A DNA stretch of 64,000 nucleotides from Enterobacter sp. 10-1. Lineage in GTDB: Bacteria; Pseudomonadota; Gammaproteobacteria; Enterobacterales; Enterobacteriaceae. The notes under the pieces are model-generated. The model made no database searches. It was not told the origin of the DNA and worked only from the letters and a program-made list of their open reading frames with translations. The stretch covers positions 62,001 to 126,000 of the forward strand of contig NISF01000001.1 of assembly GCA_002270295.1 (NCBI GenBank), written 5' to 3'. The position numbers and the translations under genes were made by a program. This document shows positions 40,589-50,147 of the stretch, one piece after another (position 1 is the first letter of the stretch; the number at the start of each line of letters is the position of its first letter).

Positions 40589-41488
40589 TTATTTATCGCG
40601 CTGAATTATGTAATTCGCGAGCGCTTCCAGTGCCGTTGTATCCAGAGATTGCGCGGCCAGCTCATTTAGCGACTGACGGGCGTCTTCAATCAGGCCATGC
40701 GCTTTGTTCCGGGCTTGCTCAAGTCCCAGAAGCGCGGGGTAGGTACTTTTGCCCAACTGCTGATCGGCTCCCTGACGTTTGCCAAGGGTCGCAGTATCCC
40801 CTACCACGTCAAGAATGTCATCCTGGACCTGGAAGGCGAGGCCGATATTTTCCGCATAGCGATCGAGCGCCGGCAGCGCCGCACGGCCGCGTTCTCCGGC
40901 GCTCAGGGCGCCCATGCGCACCGCCGCGCGAATCAGCGCCCCGGTCTTATGGCGATGAATGCGCTTGAGCGCTTCGAGGTCAACCTGATGGCCTTCGGCT
41001 TCGAGATCCAGCGCCTGGCCGCCGCACATTCCGGCAACGCCGCTGGCCTGCGCCAGCTCGGAGACCATAGCCAGCCGGTCCCGATCCGGTACTTCCGGCA
41101 TCGTCGCATCACTTAGTATAGAAAACGCCAGCGTTTGCAGGGCGTCTCCGGCAAGAATTGCGTTCGCTTCGCCAAATTTAATATGGCAGGTAGGCAGGCC
41201 GCGACGCAGATCGTCGTTGTCCATCGCCGGCAGATCGTCGTGCATCAGCGAATAGGCGTGGATGCATTCAACGGCCGCGGCCGGCGCGTCCAGGGTCGCG
41301 CGGCTGACGCCAAACATGTCGCCGGTGGCGTATACCAGGAAGGGGCGCAGGCGTTTGCCGCCTAATAATGCGCCGTACTGCATGGCCTCAACCAGCGGAG
41401 TGTTCTGAAACGGCAGCGGCGCAAGAAAACGGCGCAGCGCGTCGTTGGCCTGCGCAACGCAGGCCTGTAGCTGTTGTGGGAAATCCAT
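40589..41488 (-). CDS. ispA: IspA, farnesyl diphosphate synthase
   Basis: 299 residues. Adds isopentenyl diphosphate to DMAPP and GPP to make FPP. Both Asp-rich motifs are visible: DDLPAMDND (first, DDxxxxD form) and DDILDVVGD (second), together with GGKRLRPFL. Its ATG immediately follows the xseB stop (TAGATG), so translation is coupled. Confidence 0.98.
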   Translation of the reverse strand: MDFPQQLQACVAQANDALRRFLAPLPFQNTPLVEAMQYGALLGGKRLRPFLVYATGDMFGVSRATLDAPAAAVECIHAYSLMHDDLPAMDNDDLRRGLPTCHIKFGEANAILAGDALQTLAFSILSDATMPEVPDRDRLAMVSELAQASGVAGMCGGQALDLEAEGHQVDLEALKRIHRHKTGALIRAAVRMGALSAGERGRAALPALDRYAENIGLAFQVQDDILDVVGDTATLGKRQGADQQLGKSTYPALLGLEQARNKAHGLIEDARQSLNELAAQSLDTTALEALANYIIQRDK

Positions 41489-41731
41489 CTATTCAGCGTC
41501 CGGCGTAAAAGGCGTCAGCGGCGTATCTTCGCTCTCTGCCAGCAGAATTTGTACGCGCTGCTCGGCCTGCTGCAGCCTGACCTGTCCCTGACGCGCCAGC
41601 TGCACGCCGCGCTCAAACTCGCCGAGCGCTTCTTCTAACGGCAGAGCGCCGCTTTCCAGACGATTGACGATCTGCTCCAGCTCGCTCAGGGCGGTTTCAA
41701 AGCTGGCCGGGGCCTCATTTTTCTTTGGCAT
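41489..41731 (-). CDS. xseB: XseB, exonuclease VII small subunit
   Basis: 80 residues, the typical size. Small helical subunit that binds several-fold to XseA to form ExoVII, a single-strand-specific nuclease. The family pattern [26 protein letters not shown] is evident. It is first in the xseB-ispA-dxs operon and divergent from thiI. Confidence 0.97.
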   Translation of the reverse strand: MPKKNEAPASFETALSELEQIVNRLESGALPLEEALGEFERGVQLARQGQVRLQQAEQRVQILLAESEDTPLTPFTPDAE

Positions 41732-42013
41732 AGTGAATATAGACTCTTGTTATGTCGCGACAGCAGTATGGTAACGAAGTCACGTGGTTAAGCAAATATG
41801 CGCCTTATCCGGCAAGCGGCCCTGGCCTAAGCCCGATGCGCTCCCGGCGAACCTGTCGTCCCGGCTGCGGATGATTTAGCGTAAAACACGCAATGCCAGG
41901 TGAAAAGCTTCCATTAGTGGTATACTTCGCGCCCTGGATGCAGGCACCGCGGTGCACTGCAGTACATCTTTTGCTTAAAGCCCTGTCGGGCTTGCCAACG
42001 AACTATTGTCGCC
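41732..42013. other. xseB-thiI divergent intergenic region
   Basis: 282 bp without a gene. Near 41800-41865 it has REP-like sequence (GCGCCTTATCCGGC and GC-rich partners). The thiI side has a TATACTT element at 41921-41927. No TPP-riboswitch-like thi box is visible, in line with ThiI serving mainly 4-thiouridine formation. Confidence 0.5.
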
Positions 42014-43462
42014 ATGAAGTTTATCATTAAATTGTTCCCGGAAATCACCATCAAAAGCCAATCTGTGCGATTGCGCTTCATTAAAATCTTAACCGGGAAC
42101 ATTCGTAACGTTCTCAAAAACTATGATGAGACGCTCGCCGTCGTTCGTCATTGGGATCATATCGAAGTTCGCGCGAAAGACGAAAATCAGCGTCCGGCTA
42201 TTCGCGATGCGCTGACCCGAATTCCCGGTATTCACCATATCCTGGAAGTCGAAGACGTTCCCTTCACTTCGCTGCACGATATTTTCGAGCAAACGCTGCC
42301 GCTGTGGCGCGAGACGCTGGAAGGCAAAACCTTCTGCGTGCGCGTAAAGCGTCGCGGTAAGCATGAGTTTACCTCTATCGAAGTGGAACGCTACGTCGGC
42401 GGCGGTCTGAACCAGCATATCGAAACGGCCCGCGTTAAGCTGACCAACCCGGATATCACCGTCAATCTGGAGATCGAAAACGATCGCCTGCTGCTGGTGA
42501 AAGGGCGCTATGAAGGCATCGGCGGTTTCCCCATCGGCACCCAGGAAGACGTGCTGTCGCTGATCTCCGGCGGCTTCGATTCCGGCGTTTCCAGCTACAT
42601 GCTGATGCGTCGCGGCTGCCGCGTGCACTACTGCTTCTTTAACCTCGGCGGCGCGGCGCACGAAATCGGCGTCCGTCAGGTCGCGCACTACCTGTGGAAC
42701 CGCTTTGGCAGCTCCCACCGCGTGCGGTTTGTGGCGATTAACTTCGAGCCGGTGGTCGGTGAGATCCTCGAAAAAGTTGACGATGGTCAGATGGGCGTCG
42801 TGCTTAAGCGCATGATGGTTCGCGCCGCCTCTCAGGTGGCTGAACGCTACGGCGTGCAGGCGCTGGTGACCGGCGAAGCGCTGGGCCAGGTATCCAGCCA
42901 GACGCTGACCAACCTGCGGCTGATCGATAACGTCTCCGATACGCTGATCCTGCGTCCGCTGATCTCTCACGATAAAGAGCACATCATTAACCTGGCGCGC
43001 GAAATCGGCACCGAAGACTTTGCCCGCACCATGCCGGAATACTGCGGCGTGATCTCGAAGAGCCCGACCGTGAAGGCGGTGAAGGCGAAGATTGAAGCGG
43101 AAGAGCAGAACTTCGATTTCAGCATCCTTGAGAAGGTGGTGGCGGAAGCCAATAACGTCGATATTCGCGATATCGCCCAGCAGACTCAGCAGGAAGTGGT
43201 TGAAGTTGAAACCGTCAGCGGTTTTGGCCCCAACGACGTGATTCTGGATATTCGCTCGGTTGATGAGCAGGATGACAGACCGCTGAAGGTTGACGGTGTC
43301 GACGTGGTTTCGCTACCGTTTTACAAGCTGAGCACCCAGTTCGGCAACCTCGACCAGAGCAAAACCTGGCTGCTGTGGTGCGAGCGTGGCGTAATGAGCC
43401 GCCTGCAGGCGTTGTATCTGCGCGAGCAGGGCTTTGAGAACGTGAAGGTCTATCGCCCGTAA
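42014..43462 (+). CDS. thiI: ThiI, tRNA 4-thiouridine / thiazole sulfurtransferase
   Basis: 482 residues, the E. coli length. Order: ferredoxin-like and THUMP domain (residues 1-165), PP-loop adenylation domain with [11 protein letters not shown] at about 190, and a C-terminal rhodanese domain with the persulfide Cys in [10 protein letters not shown] (about residue 456). It makes s4U8 in tRNA and passes sulfur to the thiazole of thiamine. The presence of the rhodanese extension marks the gamma-proteobacterial form. Confidence 0.98.
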   Translation: MKFIIKLFPEITIKSQSVRLRFIKILTGNIRNVLKNYDETLAVVRHWDHIEVRAKDENQRPAIRDALTRIPGIHHILEVEDVPFTSLHDIFEQTLPLWRETLEGKTFCVRVKRRGKHEFTSIEVERYVGGGLNQHIETARVKLTNPDITVNLEIENDRLLLVKGRYEGIGGFPIGTQEDVLSLISGGFDSGVSSYMLMRRGCRVHYCFFNLGGAAHEIGVRQVAHYLWNRFGSSHRVRFVAINFEPVVGEILEKVDDGQMGVVLKRMMVRAASQVAERYGVQALVTGEALGQVSSQTLTNLRLIDNVSDTLILRPLISHDKEHIINLAREIGTEDFARTMPEYCGVISKSPTVKAVKAKIEAEEQNFDFSILEKVVAEANNVDIRDIAQQTQQEVVEVETVSGFGPNDVILDIRSVDEQDDRPLKVDGVDVVSLPFYKLSTQFGNLDQSKTWLLWCERGVMSRLQALYLREQGFENVKVYRP

Positions 43463-43518
43463 CCTGCGGATAGCGACGGTCACCCCGTGAGGCGCCGCCC
43501 GGCGCGATCGGGGGAAGT

Positions 43519-43549
43519 CCCGGATAGCGGCAGCCATGCCTTATCCGGG
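43519..43549. repeat. REP-like palindrome after thiI
   Basis: CCCGGATA ... TATCCGGG with inner GGCA/TGCC pairing, between the convergent thiI and yajL genes. It is typical in sequence and position of enterobacterial REP units. Confidence 0.65.
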
Positions 43550-43572
43550 CGACCGATCCTGCCCGTATCGGA

Positions 43573-44166
43573 TCAGGCTTCGTAGTAGTTATATATTCCC
43601 GCCGCCATCACCAGCTGTGAAGCGACCTCGTGCGCTTTTTCACGACTGACCAGCAGATCGATCATCTTGAGCGCAAAATCAATCGCCGTTCCTGGCCCCT
43701 GGCTGGTGAGCAGGTTAACCCGCGGGTCCCAGACCACGCGCTTATCCTGCCACTGCCCGGCGGGGATCTGCTCCTTCAGCGCCGGAAAGCCGGTCATGTT
43801 GCCGATCGGGAAAAGATTGTGCGGGACCAGCACCGTGGCGGCAGCGGCGCAGATGGCGGCGACGATCCGCCCGGAGAGATGAAACTGCCTGACCGTCTCC
43901 ACCAGCAGCGGGCTATCGCGGAAGCATTCCGCGCCTTTGATGCCGCCGGGAAGAACGATAATGTCATAATCGCCGTCGGCAACTTCCACCAGCGGCGCAT
44001 CGGCCAGCAGCTTAACGCCGCGCGAGCAGACAATGGTCAGGCTGCCGTCGCCGGCGACGCTGGCGGTAGTGACCTGCACCCCGCCGCGTACTAGTAAATC
44101 GATAGCGGTGACCGCTTCCGTCTCTTCGCTACCAGGGGCGAGGCAAATCAGTGCCGACGCGCTCAT
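43573..44166 (-). CDS. yajL: YajL, DJ-1/PfpI-family chaperone-like protein
   Basis: 197 residues from the ATG at 44166, which has AAGGAG 7 bp upstream; an ATG two codons earlier is too close to that site. Closest to human DJ-1, proposed to protect thiol proteins during oxidative stress and to act on glyoxal adducts. The reactive Cys lies in [13 protein letters not shown] (about residue 106), with the supporting Glu in PGSEETEA. E. coli has CAAP at this nucleophile elbow; here the Pro is Ala. It overlaps the 3' end of panE. Confidence 0.95.
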   Translation of the reverse strand: MSASALICLAPGSEETEAVTAIDLLVRGGVQVTTASVAGDGSLTIVCSRGVKLLADAPLVEVADGDYDIIVLPGGIKGAECFRDSPLLVETVRQFHLSGRIVAAICAAAATVLVPHNLFPIGNMTGFPALKEQIPAGQWQDKRVVWDPRVNLLTSQGPGTAIDFALKMIDLLVSREKAHEVASQLVMAAGIYNYYEA

Positions 44167-45040
44167 ATTCATTCTCCTTACGCTTTACCTGTTCAAACAT
44201 GCGGGCGTTTTCCGGTACGGCAAGGCCGTGGGCGCGGGCGCGCTTGAGCAGAAAACCGGTGATATAGTCGATTTCCGTATGACGCTGAGCGCGGATATCC
44301 TGCAGCATCGAAGAGATATTTTCTGCCGTACTTTCAATTATCTGATGGACATAAAATAGCAGGTTTTCCGGCGATGTATGTATTCCTTCGCGCTCCATCA
44401 CGGCGGCGACTTCCCGGCAGATAGTCTCCACTTCCATCGCCGCGTCGCGTAAATCGCCGTTTTTGCAGTTGCGTAGCGCCGTCAGCGGATTAATCACGCA
44501 GTTGACCGCCAGCTTGCTCCAGAGCGCCGGCTGGATATTATTGTGCCAGGCCACGTCCGGCAGGACGTTTTGCAGCGTATCGGCAAGCGTGCTGTAGTCC
44601 TGCGGATACGCCCTCGCCGGGCCAATATGGGTGGTGCCGTTAGCCACGTGGACGATAACGTTGCCGTCGCGCCGCGCGGCCTGAGTGGTTGAAGCCAGCA
44701 GCAGGGGCTGCCTGACGCCTTTAAGCTCGTCGACGGTACCCATTCCGTTATGGATAAGCAGTATCGGTGATGAGGCCGGCAGGCGTTCGGCGAGGTTCTT
44801 TACCGCCGTAGAGACCTGCCAGGCCTTCAGGGTGACCAGCAGCAGATCGCTGCTGGCGAGAAAATCGGGATCGTTAGCGGTTAACGACTCATTAAAAATG
44901 CTGCCGTCAGTCTCGATCAGATTGACGCTGCAGAAAGGTTGTGGGACGCGTAACCACCCCTGGACATCATGTCCATGTTTACACAGCGCGGTCAGCCATA
45001 GCTGTCCAAGCGCACCGCATCCGAGTACGGTTACCTTCAT
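44129..45040 (-). CDS. panE: PanE, 2-dehydropantoate 2-reductase
   Basis: 303 residues. NADPH-dependent reduction of ketopantoate to pantoate in coenzyme A synthesis. Rossmann motif [10 protein letters not shown] at residues 5-14; the catalytic Lys is in [17 protein letters not shown] and the Glu/Ser region in the C-terminal helix bundle. Its 3' end overlaps the yajL start by about 38 bp, as in E. coli, so the two are cotranscribed. Confidence 0.97.
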   Translation of the reverse strand: MKVTVLGCGALGQLWLTALCKHGHDVQGWLRVPQPFCSVNLIETDGSIFNESLTANDPDFLASSDLLLVTLKAWQVSTAVKNLAERLPASSPILLIHNGMGTVDELKGVRQPLLLASTTQAARRDGNVIVHVANGTTHIGPARAYPQDYSTLADTLQNVLPDVAWHNNIQPALWSKLAVNCVINPLTALRNCKNGDLRDAAMEVETICREVAAVMEREGIHTSPENLLFYVHQIIESTAENISSMLQDIRAQRHTEIDYITGFLLKRARAHGLAVPENARMFEQVKRKENEYERVGTDLPRPW

Positions 45041-45238
45041 TAATCCTCCTCACCTGCGACAATCCCAGGCACTCATAGCTAAAGTATATACTCGTTGTCC
45101 TTCCGGCTGCAGCCAATGCCGCTGCGGCTGGAGAAACCTGGAGCATAGCGCCGTCAGCTATGCTTGCGGGATAACCAGTTGAGTTATGCCGTGTTGCAGG
45201 TATTATGCAACGCAAAAGAAACGAAAGGAGAGGAAAAG

Positions 45239-45730
45239 ATGCCATCTTTCGATATTGTCTCTGAAGTCGATCTTCAGGAAGTTCGAAACGCCGTAGAGAA
45301 TGCGACCCGTGAAGTTGAATCGCGTTTTGATTTTCGCAACGTGGAAGCCAGTTTTGAGCTGAACGAAAAAAATGAGACCATCAAGGTTCTCAGCGAGTCT
45401 GATTTCCAGATTAACCAGCTGCTGGATATTCTCCGCGCTAAGCTGTTGAAGCGCGGCATTGAGGGCAGCTCTCTCGAGGTGCCGGAAGAGTTCGTGCACA
45501 GCGGCAAAACCTGGTTTGTCGATGCCAAACTGAAGCAGGGCATTGAGAGCACGATGCAGAAAAAAATCGTTAAGCTCATCAAGGACAGCAAGCTGAAGGT
45601 GCAGGCGCAGATTCAGGGCGAAGAGATCCGCGTGACCGGCAAGGCGCGTGACGATCTGCAGGCGGTGATGGCGCTGGTGCGCGGCGGCGATTTAGGCCAG
45701 CCGTTCCAGTTCAAGAACTTCCGCGACTAA
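45239..45730 (+). CDS. yajQ: YajQ, nucleotide-binding protein
   Basis: 163 residues. Two ferredoxin-like domains (UPF0234); binds nucleotides, and homologues in other bacteria bind cyclic di-GMP. The frame extends 25 codons upstream, but the ATG at 45239 ([11 protein letters not shown]) matches E. coli and follows AAAGGAGAGG. It is divergent from panE and followed by a bidirectional terminator. Confidence 0.97.
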   Translation: MPSFDIVSEVDLQEVRNAVENATREVESRFDFRNVEASFELNEKNETIKVLSESDFQINQLLDILRAKLLKRGIEGSSLEVPEEFVHSGKTWFVDAKLKQGIESTMQKKIVKLIKDSKLKVQAQIQGEEIRVTGKARDDLQAVMALVRGGDLGQPFQFKNFRD

Positions 45731-45731
45731 T

Positions 45732-45760
45732 AAAAAAGCGGGTTATCCCCGCTTTTTTTT
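45732..45760. terminator. Bidirectional terminator, yajQ / yajR
   Basis: AAAAAAGCGGG / CCCGCTTTTTT with loop TTATC and a T-run on both strands. Confidence 0.94.
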
Positions 45761-47123
45761 AACTCCCTTTTATCGCCTGCTCAACCTCGAAGCGATTGGT
45801 CAGCTTGCTGTCGATTTTGACGTAGACCGAACGCTCTTCGGCCACCACCAGCGCCTGTTTTACCCCGTCGAGGGTCAGCAGACGCGTCTGCAGGGTATCA
45901 TCCACGGCCACATCGCCCGGGATTTCAATTCTCAGACTGCTGACGTACGGCGGTTCGCTCATCGTTCCGGCAACCAGCAGCCACAGCATCGCCAGCAGCG
46001 CGCCGAGCAGGAACACGGTCTGCGAATCGAAGAAGCCGTCAACCCAGCCGCCGAGCGCGCCGCCAATCGCCACGCCGAGAAACTGGCTGGTTGAGTAGAT
46101 GCCCATCGCGGTGCCTTTGTATCCGGCCGGCGACTCCTTGCTAATCAACGACGGCAGCAGCGCTTCCAGCAGGTTAAAGGCAAGGAAGAACAGCTGAACC
46201 CCCGCGACCAGCTCCCAGAAGTATCCGCCCGCGCCCCACAGGACGATTTCGGCCACCAGCAGCAGCGCGACGCAGAACAGAAAGACGTGCTTCATCTTGC
46301 GCTTCACTTCGGCATAGATGATAAACGGCACGACCGAGACAAAAGAGATAAGCATGGTCACCAGATAAATCTTCCAGTGCTCAGCGGCGGGGAAACCTGC
46401 GGCCTCCAGCTGGCCGGGAAGGGCGACGAACGTCGACATCAGCATGATGTGCAGGCACATAATGCCGAAATTGAGCTTCAGCAGCTTTGGCTCGGCGAGG
46501 ACTTTGCTAAAGCAGTCTTTTACCATGCCTGATTCGCGGTTCAGGACGTGATTATGGCTGTTGGGCACCACCCACAGGGTGAGCAGAATGCCGATCGACG
46601 CGAGTCCGGCGATCATCCAGAACAGGGCGTGAAGGCCCAGCTGGTGGGTGACTATCGGCCCCAGCACCATAGCGATAGCAAAGGTCACGCCGAAGCTGAC
46701 GCCAATAAAGGCCATCGCTTTCGTGCGGTTCTGTTCGCGGGTTAAATCGGAAAGGAGCGCCATGACCGCGGCGGCAATCGCCCCGGAGCCCTGCAGCGCC
46801 CGGCCGAGAATAATGCCCCAGATGGAGTCGCTGAGCGCGGCGATAATGCTGCCGATAACGAAGATCAGCAGGCCGCCAACGATCAGCGGTTTACGCCCGA
46901 TACGGTCGGAAAGCAGGCCAAAGGGGATCTGAAACAGGGCCTGGGCCAGCCCATAGATCCCAATTGCGAGGCCGATAAGCGCCTCGCTGGCGCCCTGTAA
47001 AGCCATACCATAGGTGGTCAGAACCGGCAGAACCATAAACATGCCGAGCATACGCAGCGAGAATACGGTCCCCAAACCCCAGGTCGCGCGCAGTTCGCCT
47101 GGCGTCATTTTATTATCGTTCAT
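45759..47123 (-). CDS. yajR: YajR, major facilitator transporter
   Basis: 454 residues. Proton-driven MFS exporter with 12 membrane helices and a C-terminal cytoplasmic ferredoxin-like YAM domain (from about residue 388, SSLRIEIPGDVAVDDTL...). The motif A GLLSDRIGRKPLIVGG lies between helices 2 and 3. The frame runs 52 codons upstream, but MNDNKMTPGELRATWG at 47123 matches the E. coli start. Natural substrate not established. Confidence 0.96.
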   Translation of the reverse strand: MNDNKMTPGELRATWGLGTVFSLRMLGMFMVLPVLTTYGMALQGASEALIGLAIGIYGLAQALFQIPFGLLSDRIGRKPLIVGGLLIFVIGSIIAALSDSIWGIILGRALQGSGAIAAAVMALLSDLTREQNRTKAMAFIGVSFGVTFAIAMVLGPIVTHQLGLHALFWMIAGLASIGILLTLWVVPNSHNHVLNRESGMVKDCFSKVLAEPKLLKLNFGIMCLHIMLMSTFVALPGQLEAAGFPAAEHWKIYLVTMLISFVSVVPFIIYAEVKRKMKHVFLFCVALLLVAEIVLWGAGGYFWELVAGVQLFFLAFNLLEALLPSLISKESPAGYKGTAMGIYSTSQFLGVAIGGALGGWVDGFFDSQTVFLLGALLAMLWLLVAGTMSEPPYVSSLRIEIPGDVAVDDTLQTRLLTLDGVKQALVVAEERSVYVKIDSKLTNRFEVEQAIKGS

Positions 47124-47279
47124 TACCACCTCAATCGAAAAACTGCGCCTAGTGTAGTGGGGGGAGCCGAAAGCGTAAATAAATGTTTGTTTAACAGATA
47201 TTACGGGTGTGTAGCGTGGTGAGGTAAGTGCGGTAGAAATAAAGAAACCGGTGGAGGAGGCCCCACCGGGATGCAGCAT

Positions 47280-48458
47280 TTATTGTAAATTAAAGTCAAC
47301 CCATTGGCCGCCGGCGTCGGCGGATTTGACGCATTGTTCAACCCAGTAGACGCCGTGTAATCCTGCTTCCACATTTGGGTACCAGAAGTCTGCCAGCAGC
47401 TGAGCGTCGCCGCGATCCGTCGCATCAATGGCGATAGCGAAGCGGCGGTAGAGGTTTGCCCAGGCTTCGAACAGCCCCTCCGGATGACCGCCGCCGATGC
47501 GATCGTCCGCCAGCGCCTCGCGGCTGAGATAGGGCATTCCGCGTTCGAGGAGCCGGGCCGGTTCGCCCTGTACCTCATAGCTGAGCTGATTGGGCCGCTC
47601 ATCCCACCATTCGATGCTGGCCTTTTCCCCGACCACGCGCACCTTTTGCGAGTGCATTGCGCCGCTGTTGATCGCGCTGGTCCACATCGAACCGACGGCA
47701 CCGTTGTCGTACTCCATCAGCACGAAGGCGTTATCTTCCAGCGGCGCTCGGGACTTAACGAAGCTCTGGCGGGAGCACATCAGGCGCTTAATGTTGAGCT
47801 GCGGCACCATGGTTTCGGCGATAAACAGCGGGTGCGTTGCGAGGTCGCCCAGTACGTAGCTTGGGCCCGCGTACTCCGGCGTCACCCGCCAGCGGGTGGA
47901 CTCTGCCTGCAGTTCGACCGCCTCGTTATGAAAGCCGTGGGCGAACTGCATGGTGATCACCCGAATCTGGCCGAGCAGCCCTTCGGCGATCATCTGCCGC
48001 GCCTGCTGAACCATCTGATATCCGGCGTAGCCGTAGGTGACGCCTACGATCTTGTTGTGCCGGCGGCTCAGCGTCAGCAGTTCGTTGGCTTCGGCGGCGG
48101 TGAAGCATAGCGGCTTTTCGCAGATAACGTGCAGCCCGGCTTCCAGCGCGGCTTTAGCGATCGCGAAGTGGGTATTGTTTGGCGTGGTGACCGACACCGC
48201 CTCGACGCCATCGGGACGCCGCGCCTCCTCGCGAAACAGGGTTTGATAATCGGCGTAGCAGCGCTCTGGCGCGATGCCGAGCTGCTGGCCAAACTGGCGT
48301 CCGCGTTCGGCATCGATATCGAGTGCGCCCGCCAGCAGGGTAAAGACGTTGTCGCGCAGCGCCGCAGAGCGGTGGCTGTAGCCAATCTGGCTGGTGCCGC
48401 CGCCGCCGATCATGCCCCAGCGCAGGGAACGGGACAGGGGGTTCATGCCGTTTAACAT
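47280..48458 (-). CDS. Gfo/Idh/MocA-family oxidoreductase
   Basis: 392 residues. N-terminal NAD(P)-binding domain starts WGMIGGGGTSQIG (residues 14-26) and includes the EKPL motif with the catalytic Lys (about 115). The C-terminal substrate domain has GGHPEGLFEAWANLY with the His often used in catalysis. The family oxidises cyclic polyols, inositols and sugars. It is on the same strand as the flavoprotein operon but 314 bp away with a hairpin between them, so it is probably a separate unit. AAAGGAGAG precedes the ATG. Confidence 0.88.
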   Translation of the reverse strand: MLNGMNPLSRSLRWGMIGGGGTSQIGYSHRSAALRDNVFTLLAGALDIDAERGRQFGQQLGIAPERCYADYQTLFREEARRPDGVEAVSVTTPNNTHFAIAKAALEAGLHVICEKPLCFTAAEANELLTLSRRHNKIVGVTYGYAGYQMVQQARQMIAEGLLGQIRVITMQFAHGFHNEAVELQAESTRWRVTPEYAGPSYVLGDLATHPLFIAETMVPQLNIKRLMCSRQSFVKSRAPLEDNAFVLMEYDNGAVGSMWTSAINSGAMHSQKVRVVGEKASIEWWDERPNQLSYEVQGEPARLLERGMPYLSREALADDRIGGGHPEGLFEAWANLYRRFAIAIDATDRGDAQLLADFWYPNVEAGLHGVYWVEQCVKSADAGGQWVDFNLQ

Positions 48459-48772
48459 GGAGCTCTCCTTTCAAAAAACACGGGTGTCAGGGGGAACGTT
48501 GGGTGATTCCTGCCGCTTGTGCCGTCGACGGGGCATATTTCGGCATCCACATTATGGAATCGTTTATTTCATTTTATTATTATTTTGGAATTTATTTTTC
48601 GTTTGTGAGAGGGCGATCGAAAAATGGCCGTAGCGAGGAGGAAATGAAGGCGCGGCGCAGCTTTCTGCTGCGCCGCCTGCTTCTCAGATCGTACGTGAGG
48701 TGGGGCGAGGTGGTGCCGCAATATGCCTGGAGGCAGCCTCTCCGGCGGTAATAGCGGCAGGAGGTATATTAT
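48459..48772. other. Spacer between the transporter gene and the Gfo/Idh gene
   Basis: 314 bp with no credible gene. It has a strongly AT-rich tract (48555-48600) that probably holds the Gfo/Idh promoter, and a strong GC hairpin at 48652-48676. No copy of the ATCGCAC operator unit seen at 55661-55689 is present. Confidence 0.5.
48652..48676 (-). terminator. Hairpin at the end of the catabolic operon
   Basis: Perfect 10-bp stem GCGGCGCAGC / GCTGCGCCGC with loop TTTCT, about 97 bp after the transporter stop. No T-run follows on the minus strand, so it may be an mRNA 3' stabiliser or a weak terminator. Confidence 0.5.
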
Positions 48773-50137
48773 TCACGACGCGCTCCTGGCTGCGGCGGAT
48801 GAGGCGGTATCGTTCGCGTGGGAGCCATCGGCAAACAGCTCTTTTGCAATAAGCCCTGCTACGGTCAGGGCCGCCGGAATACCGAGGATCAAAAAGACGC
48901 TTTCAAAGCTGAGGTTTAGCGCCATCATTTCGGCGCCGGCAAAGGCGCTGATAATAGCCCCGACGCGGCCGATGCCGTGCATCCAGCTGGAGCCGGTGGC
49001 TCGCGCCTGGGTCGGATAAAAGCGCGCAGAGAGCGCGTTCATCCCGGTATTGCCGCCGTTCAGACAGGCTCCGCTAATAAAGGCCAGAAGGCACAGAAGG
49101 GTAAAGCTGGCCGCGGCGTAGCCCATTGCCATCGTGAAAATCCCGCCAATGGCAAAAATGACCGCCAGCGCACGGTGCGGGTTAATGCGGTCCATCAGCC
49201 AGCCGGCAAACAGCGAGCCCAGGGTTCCGCCGGCCTGATATATGGCGGTCATGATTGCCGCCTGGCTTACCGTCATGCCGACCTCTTTAACCAGCGTCGG
49301 CAGCCAGCTGCCCAGCAGATAGACCAGAAAGAGCCCCATAAAATAGACCAGCCACAGCATCAGCGAGCCGAAGCGATACCGGCGGGAGAGCACGATGCGC
49401 ATTGCGCTGCCGCTGACGGGCTGCGCTGGCAGGGTAAACTCCGCGTCATCGGCGATTTGTCCGGGATAAAGCCGCCGTAAAATCGTGCGGACCCGCGCCG
49501 CCGGAGCGCCCTTAATCACCAGAAAACGTACTGATTCCGGTAGCTTCCAGATAAGCAGCGGCGCAAACAAAATAGGCAGCACGCCACCTAAGGCCATTAA
49601 GGAGTGCCAGCCAAACCGCGGGATCAGCCACGAGGCGGAAAATCCTCCCGCCGCCGCGCCGAAGGTGAAGCCGCAAAAGATAATCGTAATAATGAAAGAT
49701 CGCCGTCGCTCCGGGGCATATTCTGAGACCAGGGTCCCCATGTTCGGCATCGCGGCCCCCAGTCCGAGTCCGGTCATAAAGCGAAAGAAGATCATCTGAT
49801 CGATATTTTGTGAAAATGCGGTGGCGATGGTCCAGAAGCCAAAAAAGAAGACGCTGTTAACGATGATTTTTTTCCGTCCCAGCCAGTCGGCAAGCGGGCC
49901 GGAAAAAATCGCTCCCAGCGCGAGGCCAATCAGCGCGGCGCTAATGACAAAGCCGAGCTCATGGTTGGTGACCCCCCACTCCTGTTTCAAGGTGGGGGCG
50001 ATAAAACCCATAATCGCGATATCAAAACCGTCCAGCGCAATCACGCAGAAACCTAAGAAAACCACCAGCTTCTGATAGCGGCTCAAGGGGTTATGGTTAA
50101 TTAACTCTCTGACATCCAGGCGTTGAGTCTGTGTCAT
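48773..50137 (-). CDS. MFS transporter, aromatic acid:H+ symporter type
   Basis: 454 residues, 12 membrane helices. The start LVVFLGFCVIALDGFDIAIMGFIAPTL carries the DGFD motif in helix 1, a hallmark of the AAHS group (PcaK, BenK, MhpT-like), followed by GPLADWLGRKK between helices 2 and 3 and PNMGTLVSEYAPERRR between 4 and 5. This predicts uptake of an aromatic or hydroaromatic carboxylate with protons. The ATG at 50137 has GGAGG upstream; the open frame beyond it is not used. It is last in the six-gene operon, 10 bp after the TIM-barrel gene. Confidence 0.92.
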   Translation of the reverse strand: MTQTQRLDVRELINHNPLSRYQKLVVFLGFCVIALDGFDIAIMGFIAPTLKQEWGVTNHELGFVISAALIGLALGAIFSGPLADWLGRKKIIVNSVFFFGFWTIATAFSQNIDQMIFFRFMTGLGLGAAMPNMGTLVSEYAPERRRSFIITIIFCGFTFGAAAGGFSASWLIPRFGWHSLMALGGVLPILFAPLLIWKLPESVRFLVIKGAPAARVRTILRRLYPGQIADDAEFTLPAQPVSGSAMRIVLSRRYRFGSLMLWLVYFMGLFLVYLLGSWLPTLVKEVGMTVSQAAIMTAIYQAGGTLGSLFAGWLMDRINPHRALAVIFAIGGIFTMAMGYAAASFTLLCLLAFISGACLNGGNTGMNALSARFYPTQARATGSSWMHGIGRVGAIISAFAGAEMMALNLSFESVFLILGIPAALTVAGLIAKELFADGSHANDTASSAAARSAS

Positions 50138-50147
50138 AGTGCCTCCC

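Noticed and set aside
41732-42013. Possible TPP riboswitch before thiI
   Set aside because: No thi-box-like CTGAGA element in the right context; thiI is not normally TPP-regulated in this group.
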